NCBI RefSeq assembly: GCF_900215575.1
Contig: NZ_OBEJ01000001.1
Span: 310,001-374,000 of the forward strand
Length of the DNA: 64,000 nt
Reading direction: 5' to 3'
DNA from: Natronoarchaeum philippinense
GTDB taxonomy: Archaea > Halobacteriota > Halobacteria > Halobacteriales > Natronoarchaeaceae
Shown here: piece after piece, positions 8,642 through 17,233 of the stretch
Layout: every line of letters begins with the position of its first letter
Position numbering within the stretch: the stretch's first letter is position 1
The notes under the pieces: model-generated
Database searches by the model: none
What the model was told of the DNA's origin: nothing
Seen by the model: only the letters and a program-made list of their open reading frames with translations
Translations under genes and position numbers: made by a program

Positions 8642-8681
8642 GAGAACCAAGGGTGTAGGCTCCGGGGTCCCCCCGGTTCTC
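8642..8681. repeat. GC hairpin and inverted repeat upstream of the replication gene
   Basis: GAGAACC (8642-8648) pairs with GGTTCTC (8675-8681). Inside, CCGGGG (8662-8667) pairs with CCCCGG (8671-8676) around a 3-base loop. The two stems share two bases, so they are alternatives. The element lies 54 bases upstream of the primase-helicase start, in a gene-free stretch (8589-8817). This is where plasmid origins often lie in haloarchaea, but no direct evidence of origin function is visible. Confidence 0.45.
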
Positions 8682-8817
8682 AGGCAGTTAGGCTCTTAGC
8701 GTGTCGTTTATTCTGACGGAGTCACCGGGGTGTATCCAATTCCCTCTTAAAACGCTATGGATATTGATTCAGAGCCCACATGACTGCTCTCGGTTACTAA
8801 GATGGTGATCCAGCTAT

Positions 8818-9405
8818 CTATGGGTCCTTAAGCGTCCATTCTTGGGAGTCGGTCAGTTGTATAGTATCGACAGCCGAAAAGTGAGGTCGGATTAGTTCCT
8901 GCCACCACGTAGTTGGTGTCTCATATCCAGCTTGGTGACTGGGCCAGACGTCGTAAATGAACTCTCGCTTCGATACTGGTCGCCCCTTGTCAGAGAGGTA
9001 TTCATATGCTGCTCGTACTGCGCGTTGTCGGTCCTGAACTCGAGGCTCATATCGTTCTTCAGGTTGTATAGCGAGATATTGGTCCATGTTTGTCCAGTCG
9101 TGCACTGCAACACGCGTGCCATGTGGTTTCTCCGGGTCTAATTGCGAAGCTATTGAGGAATCCCGATGAATCGATGGGTAGTGCCAAGTAATGCTTTTGA
9201 GCCACCAAACACAACCAGATTGTCCAACGTCCTTCTCCACCAGTATGTCTCGCTGGCTTAACGAGGACAAACGGTCTAATATTGCCCGCTGACTTATCGG
9301 AAGATCACTTGCAACTTCTGCTGTCGTGAGAACAGGGCTGTCTGCCTCCAAGAAGCATTCGAGAATCTGGTCGTCGTCAACTTGTTGTGGCCGCCCTCCA
9401 GACAT
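8818..9405 (-). CDS. Winged-helix transcriptional regulator
   Basis: A 195-residue protein. Residues about 10-68 form a clear winged helix: ILECFLEADSPVLTTAEVAS, then DLPISQRAILDRLSSLSQRD as the recognition region, and a wing ending in CVWWLK. The C-terminal two-thirds (WTNMDQYL onward) is of unknown fold, with KREFIYDVWPSHQ and TTWWQELIRPHF. Two palindromes lie within 65 bases upstream of its ATG, consistent with self-regulation. It is upstream of, and in the same direction as, the replication gene, so it may control it or copy number. That role is inferred. Confidence 0.7.
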   Translation of the reverse strand: MSGGRPQQVDDDQILECFLEADSPVLTTAEVASDLPISQRAILDRLSSLSQRDILVEKDVGQSGCVWWLKSITWHYPSIHRDSSIASQLDPEKPHGTRVAVHDWTNMDQYLAIQPEERYEPRVQDRQRAVRAAYEYLSDKGRPVSKREFIYDVWPSHQAGYETPTTWWQELIRPHFSAVDTIQLTDSQEWTLKDP

Positions 9406-9410
9406 TTTTG

Positions 9411-9468
9411 AGAACGTCTTCGAAGAGACGTTCTAAATCGTTCGATATAGTTCGTCTGGACGAACTAT
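9411..9468. promoter_or_regulatory. Two adjacent palindromes upstream of the winged-helix regulator
   Basis: AGAACGTCT (9411-9419) and AGACGTTCT (9426-9434) flank TCGAAG. ATAGTTCGTC (9447-9456) and GACGAACTAT (9459-9468) flank TG. Both are perfect and contain related GTTC/GAAC cores. They occupy the promoter region of the leftward regulator gene and lie on the side facing the rightward integrase, so they could serve as operators for both directions. Confidence 0.55.
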
Positions 9469-9501
9469 CTAATATTGCTCAAAACTCGCGCCATTGTGGC
9501 T

Positions 9502-9564
9502 ATGGACGATGTTTTACGAGATCAAATTCCCTTTGAGATGTTGGAAGAAATGCTCAGCGTTTAA
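9502..9564 (+). CDS. Possible 20-residue small ORF
   Basis: ATG 9502 opens 20 codons ending at TAA 9562-9564, encoding an acidic, amphipathic peptide (EMLEEMLSV end). It begins 33 bases after the second palindrome and is read toward the integrase. It could be a leader peptide or a chance ORF; nothing else supports it. Confidence 0.2.
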   Translation: MDDVLRDQIPFEMLEEMLSV

Positions 9565-9798
9565 TACGGTCATTGCTCTCACCGACTCTTGGATCGTTCC
9601 CGACGACGACAACTGATCGTCGTCGTGAAGTACAGCCGGGCGATGCCACGCCCGGCAACGAAGCGCGCACTCCACCAATGCAAGCCACGTACGCGCCTAG
9701 AGCAGAGTATCGCTCGCAAATCAATAAATCCCCGGTCTACAGCGAAGCAGCTCCCGCGACGAATGGACGGTCGAACTCGGAACGGGGGTGGTTATAAC

Positions 9799-10956
9799 GT
9801 GAACGTCGAACCAGACCACGGAGCTGCTGACAACGCGGAAAATCTAGACACGATTCGCTCTGAACTAGACACGATCCGCCAGAAACTCGATGAAGGAAGT
9901 ACGCTCCAGCCGATCGGGCCCGAAGAGGCAGTAGAAGTCTACTTGGAAGACCGTCGTGAGGAGCTCGTCGAATCGACGGTTCAGGACTACCAGCGGAGCT
10001 TGGAGTTCTTCATCGAGTTCTGCGGTCTCGAGGGGATCGACAACCTCAACACGCTCACCGGCCGGACGTTGCGCGAATATCGAGCCTGGCGGCGGACTGA
10101 GTCGTCACATAAGACGCTCAGTCCGAAGACGATGCGGGACGAACTATACCTAATGAGGAACTTCCTCAAGCTCCTCGAGGACATCGAAGGAGTAGAAGCG
10201 GGCCTGGCCGATAAAGTCCAGACCCCAGAGCTCAGCTACGAAGACGAAGTCCGGGAAGAACACCTGTCGGCAGACCGCGCGAAGGAAATCATCCAGTATC
10301 TGGAAGACTACGAGTATGCAACGACCGAACACGTCGTCTGGCTTCTACTCGGAGCCATAGGCTGTCGTCGAGGCGGCGTTCACTCGCTTGACCTCAAAGA
10401 CATCCACACCGATCGCAACGAACTCTTCATCGAGTTCTGCCATCGGCCTGATCAAGGGACGACGCTGAAGAACAAGAAAGCTGGAGAGCGAGAAGTGAAC
10501 ATCTCCGAAAACGCGGCAGAAGTCATCGACGACTACATCGAAAACAACCGTACTGAAACAACCGATGACTACGGTCGCGAACCCCTGATCACGACCACAC
10601 ACGGGCGAATGGCAAAGTCGACAATCAGCAAGTACGTTTATAAGTGGACTCGTCCATGCGAAATCGGCAAGGACTGTCCACACGGCCGCGATCAAGCTGA
10701 CTGCGAAGATGCACAGACCATCGACAACGCCTCCAACTGTCCGTCTTCGCTATCAACTCACACCGTCAGGAAGGGCTACCTGACAGCTGAGAGGTCGAAC
10801 AACATCCCGATCGAAATGCTGGCTGACCGCTGCGACGTCAGCCCAGAAGTTCTCAAGAAGCACTACGACCAGCGTGACAAGACCGATCGACGAGAGCTGC
10901 GTCAGGAAATTTACGAGGAAGTCTACGGCAACAGCCAGGGAGGGTATCTGAGCTAA
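9799..10956 (+). CDS. Tyrosine recombinase (XerC/D-like integrase)
   Basis: A 385-residue protein. The frame is open further upstream, but GTG 9799 is preferred because the preceding residues are basic and unlike the family and a GGGGGTGG stretch lies about 10 bases upstream. A coiled N-terminus (LDTIRSELDTIRQKLDEG) precedes a core-binding SAM-like domain (about 40-145). The catalytic domain shows the first Arg in GCRRGGVHSLD, HTVR as the H-x-x-R box, and the nucleophile Tyr in KKHYDQ. Between these boxes is a Cys cluster (CEIGKDCPH...C...C) likely to bind zinc. It should integrate or excise the element. It is followed closely by two unknown genes. Confidence 0.88.
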   Translation: MNVEPDHGAADNAENLDTIRSELDTIRQKLDEGSTLQPIGPEEAVEVYLEDRREELVESTVQDYQRSLEFFIEFCGLEGIDNLNTLTGRTLREYRAWRRTESSHKTLSPKTMRDELYLMRNFLKLLEDIEGVEAGLADKVQTPELSYEDEVREEHLSADRAKEIIQYLEDYEYATTEHVVWLLLGAIGCRRGGVHSLDLKDIHTDRNELFIEFCHRPDQGTTLKNKKAGEREVNISENAAEVIDDYIENNRTETTDDYGREPLITTTHGRMAKSTISKYVYKWTRPCEIGKDCPHGRDQADCEDAQTIDNASNCPSSLSTHTVRKGYLTAERSNNIPIEMLADRCDVSPEVLKKHYDQRDKTDRRELRQEIYEEVYGNSQGGYLS

Positions 10957-10958
10957 CT

Positions 10959-11333
10959 ATGGACCGCGGACACCCCTCAGAAAAAGACGCTTCCGGACCG
11001 GATATGGCCGACATCATCCGTCTAGAAGCCAAGCTCCTTGGAGAACCAGTCGGTGAGTCGGAGCAAACGCTGTTTGATACCGCTCTCCGAGCGCGTCTAG
11101 TGATGCTCCAAGACGACTGGGACGAGTCACTAATTGTCCCTGGACAGGTCTACGCCGAAGCTGTGGATCACAATCCACAAGCGGACGCTCACACGGCCAT
11201 AGAGTTCGCTGACGTCGTTACCCGTTATCTCGAGAAACGGGGACTCGAAACACTCGACGACCTGCTCAACTGGGAGCCAAAGCTCCTGAACCAGTACAGG
11301 TACGAGAAACAAGCTCAGCAGGAGTCCAACTAA
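10959..11333 (+). CDS. Unknown small protein downstream of the integrase
   Basis: A 124-residue, mostly helical acidic protein whose ATG begins 2 bases after the integrase stop, so it is surely co-transcribed. Segments such as MADIIRLEAKLLG, LFDTALRARLVMLQDDW and AIEFADVVTRYLEKRG suggest a helical bundle. No metal site, signal peptide or membrane segment is visible. It may be an integrase accessory factor, by position only. Confidence 0.65.
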   Translation: MDRGHPSEKDASGPDMADIIRLEAKLLGEPVGESEQTLFDTALRARLVMLQDDWDESLIVPGQVYAEAVDHNPQADAHTAIEFADVVTRYLEKRGLETLDDLLNWEPKLLNQYRYEKQAQQESN

Positions 11334-11361
11334 ATCGTCGACCTCGATCCTTTGCCAAGAT

Positions 11362-11832
11362 ATGACTACTGACGACACTCTTAGTGAGAACTCGGCCAAC
11401 GAACTCGACATCGAACAGCTATCAGCTGAGCAGCTCGAAACGGTTCGCGACAAGATCGAGACCGAGCTCGAAAAGCGAGCGCAGGACGCTGATCTCACCG
11501 ATAGCCGCACTACAGACCTCGTCAACGATCAGTGGGTCAATTGGCGAGAACTGAGTGCTCATCCTAATTTGAAGGCCGTCAAGCCGTGGATCCTTCGCGT
11601 CACTGGTCTGCACACTAAGTACGGCGTCGACGGTGAATGGCTCGACAAACAGCAGATCGACGGCGACTACCACATGGACGTTTCTGGCCTTGAAAACGGA
11701 GATGTCATCAAAGTCAGTGGCGCTAGCCATGCCAACCGTAAGCATCGCTACTACCGTGTGACAGCTGTTGGGAACGGGCGACTCTACCACGAGAAAATCA
11801 GCGAGAGTGAGGCTATCGAGGCAGTAGACTGA
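11362..11832 (+). CDS. Unknown protein with N-terminal coiled coil
   Basis: A 156-residue protein starting 28 bases after the previous gene. Residues about 15-50 (ELDIEQLSAEQLETVRDKIE and following) form a predicted coiled coil. The C-terminal half is strand-rich (PWILRVTGLHTKYGV, GDVIKVSGASHANRKHRYYR, RVTAVGNGRLYHEK). No family is recognised. It ends the integrase transcription unit. The stretch 11833-12065 after it holds no gene that I can see. Confidence 0.6.
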   Translation: MTTDDTLSENSANELDIEQLSAEQLETVRDKIETELEKRAQDADLTDSRTTDLVNDQWVNWRELSAHPNLKAVKPWILRVTGLHTKYGVDGEWLDKQQIDGDYHMDVSGLENGDVIKVSGASHANRKHRYYRVTAVGNGRLYHEKISESEAIEAVD

Positions 11833-12065
11833 CCTAGTCACTCGGCAGATAAAATAACTCAACTCTCTCAAAAATACGTAAGCTGCAAATCCCGTGGTCC
11901 AAGTGACCAGGCAATCTCTATCAGTAGACTAAGAATCGATGTGTGGCGCTTCTGGGATGCTGTGATTCAATTGTCTGTTGTAGACAAGTGAACTCAGTTT
12001 CCAGTCAGGTGCCATACCCAAGTCACCCAAGACACCCCATCGGTTCCGTCGTAAGCATCAGGTGA

Positions 12066-12209
12066 TATGAGTCGTCTCACCTCGCAGGGCTGGTAGGTGT
12101 CACTGACGAGCCAGTCGACGAGTTCGAGGACGCGCTCAAGGAGCACACGCTCGCCAACATCCGGCCGCTGTTCTCGTTTTGGGACGCGAACGTGGCCTTG
12201 CCGGAGTAG
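12066..12209 (+). pseudogene. C-terminal remnant of an unknown gene
   Basis: After a TGA at 12063-12065, 47 codons with strong coding bias run to TAG 12207-12209, encoding a plausible acidic C-terminus (DEPVDEFEDALKEHTLANI, then RPLFSFWDANVALPE). There is no start codon, so it is a truncated relic. The parent family is not recognised. It lies in the 11.8-13.0 kb stretch that carries no intact gene. Confidence 0.4.
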
Positions 12210-12362
12210 TTGGTGGGTATTTTCACTCGACACGCGGGGTGGTGCTCATTCAAAACAAGGGGTGTGCCGAGACACACACCACCGTCGAAGTGTTCTAAGT
12301 GTGCTCCAGCCAGCGCGGTATTTCGTCCGTCGAGTCGCCTCGTCGACCGACCAGACAAACGG

Positions 12363-12710
12363 TCACGTCTCTTCGAAGATGTACTCAACCACGTCGTCGG
12401 TGACGTCCTCGTCGATAAAGTCCGGGTGATAGATGTAGAACTCGGCGAAGTCGTGGAAGAGATTCCCTTCCTTGAAGTAGTCCTTGTTGGGACCGTCAAC
12501 AAGCCTGCCGAAAAAGTGGTCACGGTGAGAGTTGACGTACGTGCTGAGGCTCGACTGGGTGATGGTCGATACCTGGGAGGTGGTAGCGTCGACCAGTTCC
12601 TTCGCGAACCCACTACCGGAACGATTGTGGACTCGGTCCAACGGATGAATACACGCAGCGTCCATCTGGGTCTTCTCGCTGGCGACAGAGCGGTCACCGT
12701 CCTCGCGCCG
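12363..12710 (-). pseudogene. C-terminal fragment of an unknown gene
   Basis: An open leftward frame of 115 codons ends in VVEYIFEET. It includes protein-like segments (RSGSGFAKELVDATTSQVS, YVNSHRDHFFGRLVDG, NLFHDFAEFYIYHPDF). The only ATG (12665) is internal to the coding-like stretch, and a stop at 12711-12713 interrupts it. Protein-like sequence (an ATG followed by EDIDTLTSPV) resumes in another frame above 12710, suggesting a frameshift. I take it as a decayed gene. The family is unknown. Confidence 0.4.
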
Positions 12711-13050
12711 CTAGAGGTGATACTACTGAATCTTGCGACCGGTGAAGTCAGAGTATCAATGTCTTCCATCACACACCAGCACACAAAGTGCTTGGGGCGG
12801 CACCTATGCGACTGAATTCAGGACCATATTCGAAACTCACCCAAACCACTCTCGCCGTCACGGTCACTGTCAGGTGATGCGGCCGCAAGGGAAATGAGGG
12901 CACCTAGATCGAACAAACGTCTTGTCGAACTGACCTCTCCGTTCCGTAACGGCGACCGGTCTGTCCAACTCTTACAGGCCTTGGCGTAGCTATTACTCAA
13001 AAACCGATGCGTCGAACCTCGAACGCACCGGCGCGACTGGCCGACTACCC

Positions 13051-14103
13051 ATGAAACGGACGGTCGTCCTCGGCGGTGGAGAGGCGGGTCTGATCGCCGC
13101 GGCGTACCTCGAACGTATGAGCGGGACGGACACTGTCGTGGTTTCCGAGCGAGAGCGCCACGTGTTTTCATTCCTGCTCTATCAGGTGATGAAGGGAATG
13201 CCGTTCGACGAGGCGACACTCGACCTACGGGACGCGTTCGCAGACAGGGACGTCACCGTCGTCCGGGATCACGTCCATGGGCTGGACGCAACTGAGAAGC
13301 GAGTCGACTTACGGAGCGGATCGATAGAGTACGACATTCTCCTGATCGCGCTCGGCGGTGTGACCAGACTCGACGCTGTCGACCGCAGTCGCGTGTCGGA
13401 CGTTCGGACAGACGCCAGGGAGATTCAGCGTGCAGTACACTCCGGGAACGTTCACGATGTCGTCATCGTCGGTGGTGGCCCGGTCGGCATCGAGACGGCG
13501 GCGACGCTCGGGCCCCTCAACGTCGGTCTCGATGTCTCGCTGCTCACGTCGGGCGATCGCCTGCTCGCCGACTTTCCGGAGCGTGCGGGACGCATGGTCG
13601 AGCGAGAGTTGGGGCGACGCGGCGTCGACGTCCGGACGGAGACGCGCGCGACCAAAGCGACGGAGAACGGCATCGTCCTAGACGGAGAGCGCGTTGAGCA
13701 CAGTGACCTGACGATCTGGGCGGGCGGAGTCAAACCGAACCCGGTGATCGAGCACTTCGACCTCCTGCGGACCAAGCGGGGCTTACTCGTCGACGCGTCG
13801 TTGCGCTGTCGAGGCGCCAACGACGTATACGCTGTCGGAGACGTGGTCGACTACCCCGGAAAGGTCAAAGACGGGTACTCGGCAGGACTGGAAGCCAGAC
13901 GAGCCGCGAAGAATGCGCTCCGAGAGTTGCGGGGACGGCGACCGAAAGAGTACGATGAGCGGTGGCATCCGAGAATCGTCTACCTTGGTCGGACCACTGC
14001 CCTGTTCGCGGCGGCCGGGATCGTCCATTGCGGGGCAGGGCCGGCGATTCTGCGAGCTATCGCCGCCAGAGGCTACCCATTCTTCTGGAGCTACGTGTAC
14101 TGA
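13051..14103 (+). CDS. FAD-dependent pyridine nucleotide-disulfide oxidoreductase (NDH-2/SQR-like)
   Basis: A 350-residue flavoprotein starting at ATG 13051. An N-terminal FAD Rossmann loop (VVLGGGEAGLIAA, about 5-17) is followed by a second dinucleotide loop (VVIVGGGPVGIETA, about 144-157) and the FAD-binding motif YAVGDVVDYP near 265. Family members are type II NADH dehydrogenases or sulfide:quinone reductases that pass electrons to membrane quinones. The conserved Cys pair of SQR is not evident, so an NDH-2-like role is favoured. It is shorter than typical NDH-2 (about 380-430). It opens the redox island, followed by the convergent multicopper oxidase. Confidence 0.75.
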   Translation: MKRTVVLGGGEAGLIAAAYLERMSGTDTVVVSERERHVFSFLLYQVMKGMPFDEATLDLRDAFADRDVTVVRDHVHGLDATEKRVDLRSGSIEYDILLIALGGVTRLDAVDRSRVSDVRTDAREIQRAVHSGNVHDVVIVGGGPVGIETAATLGPLNVGLDVSLLTSGDRLLADFPERAGRMVERELGRRGVDVRTETRATKATENGIVLDGERVEHSDLTIWAGGVKPNPVIEHFDLLRTKRGLLVDASLRCRGANDVYAVGDVVDYPGKVKDGYSAGLEARRAAKNALRELRGRRPKEYDERWHPRIVYLGRTTALFAAAGIVHCGAGPAILRAIAARGYPFFWSYVY

Positions 14104-14188
14104 CTGTGTCTGACGCGCTCGGGCGACCGCGGCGAGATAATTGTGCGTCGGGCGGTTGCCGAATGGCGAAGATCACCGGATGCGGAGA

Positions 14189-15700
14189 TCACTGGACGTA
14201 CCGGAGGACCCGCGCCATCCCGGATTCAAGGTGATAGAGGTTGTGGCAGTGGAACAGCCAGTCGCCGGGGTTGTCCGCGAGGAAGTCGATGGTCACCTCG
14301 CCCATGTGGGGCGGGACGATCACGGTATCCTTGACCGCGTCGCCGACCCGGAAGAAGTGCCCATGGAGATGCATCGGGTGGAGCACCGGGCTGCGGTTCT
14401 CCATCCGAATCCGGACGTGTTCGCCCTCGCGAACGCGCAGCGGGTCGGCGTCGGGGTAGGCCTGCCCGTCGATTAGCCACTCGACGGATCCGCGGGCACG
14501 CGACAGCGTCAGGTCGAACTGGCGATCCGGCTGACCGTTGATGCCCTCCAGCGGCGAGATGGCCTGAAGGTCCCCATACTGGAGTCGGCGCCCCTCGGCG
14601 GACGGTGTGGTCGGAGACTGGTCACTCTCCTCGTACCGGACGACGGCGCGCGCCGGCGGTTCGTCACCGTCGAGCGCGTCAGCCCGGAGCTCCCACGCGC
14701 CGGGGTTGTCGGCCTCGACAACGACGTCGTAGCGTTCTCCCGATCCGAAGACGAACGAATCTGCCGCGACTGGGTCGACCGGCCGGCCGTCGGCGTGCGT
14801 GACGGTAAGTTCGTGTCCGGCGAGTCGGACGCGGAACGCCGTCGCGCTCCCGGCGTTGACGAACCGGAACCGGACGCGCTCGCCGCGCCAGACGTCGAAC
14901 GTCGGCGCGGACTCGGGGAGCCGACCGTTGACCAACAGCCCGGCGTACGGCGGGCGCCTGTCGCCCATCTGGCCTCCCATTCCTCCCGGTCCTCCGCCTC
15001 CGCCGCCCATCCCGCCGGGACCGCCACCACCTCCACCGGGACCGCCGCCACCGTCACCAGGACCACCGCCGCCTCCCATTCCACCGGGACCGCTGTCGGA
15101 GTCGAGTTCCGAAAGAGGCTGGGGCTCCCCTTCGAGGTAGTCGTCGAGTACGACGACGTACTCCCGGTCGTACTCGACGTGTGGATCGGACTCTTCGATG
15201 ATTAGCGGGCCGTAGAGTCCGCGATCGAGCTGGAGCCCGACGTGACTGTGGAAAAAGTACGTCCCCGCGGGTTCGGCCCTGAATTTGTAGGTGAACGTCT
15301 CACCGGGCGAGATCGGCGGCTGGGTGACGTTCGGGACGCCGTCCATCGTGTTGGGCACCGGGACGCCGTGCCAGTGGATCGTGGTTCCCTCCGAGACGTC
15401 GTTGGCGATTTCGGTCTCGATCACGTCGCCCTCGCTCACCCGGAGTTCGGGCCCGGGGAACTCGCCGTCGTACACCCAGTTCTCGGCCGAGGCGTCGGCG
15501 CCCGGCTCCACCGTCCCCGGCGCCGCGGTGAGCGTCGTCGACGCGTCTGCAGGAGCATCGACGGGCTCCTGGGGAGACACCGGCTGGTAGTCGTCACCCG
15601 AGTTCTGCCCGCCCTGATCGAGACAGCCCGCGGCAGCGCTCGCGCCGGCCGCGCCGAGCGACAGCAGGAATCGACGGCGGGAGGAAGACGGCAGGGTCAC
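14189..15700 (-). CDS. Multicopper oxidase, Tat-exported and probably lipid-anchored
   Basis: A 503-residue protein with GTG start 15700. The Tat signal SSRRRFLLSL is followed by a lipobox-like AAAGC at the N-terminus. All four copper motifs are present: HWHG, FFHSHVG, HPMHLHGHFF and FHCHNLYHLESGM, the last giving type 1 Cys, His and Met ligands. Three cupredoxin domains are implied. An unusual insertion of about 45 residues near 205-250 consists of Gly, Pro and Met repeats (GPGGMGGGGG type). The likely role is oxidation of cuprous ions or phenolics at the cell surface, as in CopA/CueO. The gene overlaps the upstream DUF302 gene by 4 bases (GTGA), so they form an operon. Confidence 0.88.
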   Translation of the reverse strand: MTLPSSSRRRFLLSLGAAGASAAAGCLDQGGQNSGDDYQPVSPQEPVDAPADASTTLTAAPGTVEPGADASAENWVYDGEFPGPELRVSEGDVIETEIANDVSEGTTIHWHGVPVPNTMDGVPNVTQPPISPGETFTYKFRAEPAGTYFFHSHVGLQLDRGLYGPLIIEESDPHVEYDREYVVVLDDYLEGEPQPLSELDSDSGPGGMGGGGGPGDGGGGPGGGGGGPGGMGGGGGGPGGMGGQMGDRRPPYAGLLVNGRLPESAPTFDVWRGERVRFRFVNAGSATAFRVRLAGHELTVTHADGRPVDPVAADSFVFGSGERYDVVVEADNPGAWELRADALDGDEPPARAVVRYEESDQSPTTPSAEGRRLQYGDLQAISPLEGINGQPDRQFDLTLSRARGSVEWLIDGQAYPDADPLRVREGEHVRIRMENRSPVLHPMHLHGHFFRVGDAVKDTVIVPPHMGEVTIDFLADNPGDWLFHCHNLYHLESGMARVLRYVQ

Positions 15701-16083
15701 AGATCACCCAGCGCACGGTCGAATCGGGCGGCCGCGTCCTCTGCGACCGCGTCGAGGTCGGGGTCGTCGGCGACGCCCAGGAGCCGTTCCGGGTCGATCG
15801 CGCTCACGACGACGTCGCCGTCGTCGCTCTCGTAGACGATGACGTTGCACGGCAACAGCGCGCCGAGTTCGAGATTGACGTCGAGCCCCTGGCGGGCGAG
15901 CTCCGGGTTGCAGGCACCGAGGATGCGGTACTGCCGGAACTCTTCGTCAAGTTTCTTCGCGAACGTCGCCCGGATGTCGATGTCGCTGAGGATGCCGAAT
16001 CCCGCGTCCTCGAGAGCGTCGACCGTCTTCTCGACGACCGCGTCGAACTCGCCGTCGACACGCTTCTGTGTAGTATATTCCAC
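15697..16083 (-). CDS. DUF302 domain protein
   Basis: A 128-residue protein. I chose GTG 16083 because the sequence from there (VEYTTQKRVDGEFDAVVEKT) lines up with the start of the second DUF302 protein at 27857; the ATG at 16179 would add a non-homologous tail. Landmarks are FGILSDIDI, EFRQYRILGACNPELA and GALLPCNVIVYE. DUF302 proteins are small alpha/beta proteins of unknown function often found beside redox and metal genes. The two Cys (ACNP and LPCN) could bind metal. It is translationally coupled to the multicopper oxidase. Confidence 0.8.
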   Translation of the reverse strand: MEYTTQKRVDGEFDAVVEKTVDALEDAGFGILSDIDIRATFAKKLDEEFRQYRILGACNPELARQGLDVNLELGALLPCNVIVYESDDGDVVVSAIDPERLLGVADDPDLDAVAEDAAARFDRALGDL

Positions 16084-16306
16084 ACAGAACAATACGGCAC
16101 GAGAGGTTGTTACCCGTTTTGTATCGCAACCTGATGAATATGCATTCTGGTGGGTTTCTGAAGTCCATATTTCTATCACTGCGTCGCCGCAGGCGTCGGT
16201 AGATTATATGTGATTGTGGTATTCGTGCAATATCTACTGTGCGGCCCAGGCAACTGATCGATTGGCGTACCGGCGTTTTACGCCCGTGGTCGGTGTAGCT
16301 GTTACC

Positions 16307-17233
16307 ATGGATGTACTCGTAACGGGCGGCGATGGCTTCGTCGGCCGGCACCTCTGTTCCGAACTCCTCGACCGCGGCCATGACGTCACCTCGCTCTCGC
16401 GAACGCCCGACCCGTCGGTCCTGCCGAGCGAAGTGGACCTGCAGCAGGGTGACGTGACCGACTACGACTCCATCGAGGACGCGTTTGAAGGGAAAGACGT
16501 CGTCGTCAACCTCGCGGCGCTGCCGCCGCTGCACCAGCCGCCGAAGGAGACCAGCCACGACAGCGTCTGCATCGGCGGGTCGATCAACGCCGTCGAGGCC
16601 GCCGAACAACACGGCGTTTCGAAGTTCGTCGAGATGAGCTCTCTGGGGGCGGATCCGAACGGCGACACCGCCTACTGGCGGACCCAGGGACTTGGGGAGA
16701 AAGTCGTCCGCTACTCGGAGCTCGACTGGATCGTCTTCCGGCCGTCGTTCATCTTCGGCGATGGCAGCGAGACGTTCACTTTCGTCAGGCGCCACACCAC
16801 GCCGTACGTGACGGTGCTCCCCGACGGCGGGGACCACCCGAGATTCCAGCCGATCTGGGTCGGGGACTGCGTGGAGATATTCGCGGACGGCATCGAGGAC
16901 GACGCGTACGACGGCGAGGTGTACGAACTGGGTGGTCCCGAGGTGCTCTCGTTCGGCGAGGTCGCCCGCATGCTCTACGAGGCCGACGGAAAGTCGGTGG
17001 AAATCGTCCCGGTACCGATGGTGCTCGCGACGGTCGCGCTGTACGCCGTCGACCCGATCCCGTCGATCCCCCTCGGCGTTGATCAGGCGCGGGCGCTAAA
17101 GATGTCCAACGTCACCGATCACAACGACGTCGGAGCGTTCGGGTACGATGAGTCGGACCTAACGACGCTCTCTGCGTATCTAAGGGGCGAGCAGCGACAC
17201 CGCCCGCAGCGGCGCCCAGTTCCGAGCGACTGA
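16307..17233 (+). CDS. NAD(P)-dependent epimerase/dehydratase (NDUFA9-like atypical SDR)
   Basis: A 308-residue protein starting at ATG 16307; a longer frame from 16214 lacks homology. The Rossmann motif TGGDGFVGRH lies at 6-15. The active-site Tyr/Lys pair of classic SDRs is replaced by YWRTQGLGEKVV, as in atypical epimerase-like proteins such as complex I NDUFA9. FRPSFIFGDG and IWVGDCVEIF are family landmarks. Substrate unknown; quinone biosynthesis and electron-transfer assembly have been suggested for relatives. It is divergent from the DUF302-multicopper oxidase operon, sharing the promoter region 16084-16306. Confidence 0.8.
   Translation: MDVLVTGGDGFVGRHLCSELLDRGHDVTSLSRTPDPSVLPSEVDLQQGDVTDYDSIEDAFEGKDVVVNLAALPPLHQPPKETSHDSVCIGGSINAVEAAEQHGVSKFVEMSSLGADPNGDTAYWRTQGLGEKVVRYSELDWIVFRPSFIFGDGSETFTFVRRHTTPYVTVLPDGGDHPRFQPIWVGDCVEIFADGIEDDAYDGEVYELGGPEVLSFGEVARMLYEADGKSVEIVPVPMVLATVALYAVDPIPSIPLGVDQARALKMSNVTDHNDVGAFGYDESDLTTLSAYLRGEQRHRPQRRPVPSD

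Noticed and set aside
12210-12815. A 201-codon rightward frame
   Set aside because: It is antisense to a more protein-like fragment and has no recognisable motif.
14940-15100. Possible tandem DNA repeat inside the multicopper oxidase gene
   Set aside because: The repetition is explained by Gly/Pro/Met codons of the protein insert and is not a separate DNA element.
16214-16306. Upstream extension of the epimerase gene
   Set aside because: The 31 extra residues lack family similarity; the Rossmann fold starts right after ATG 16307.
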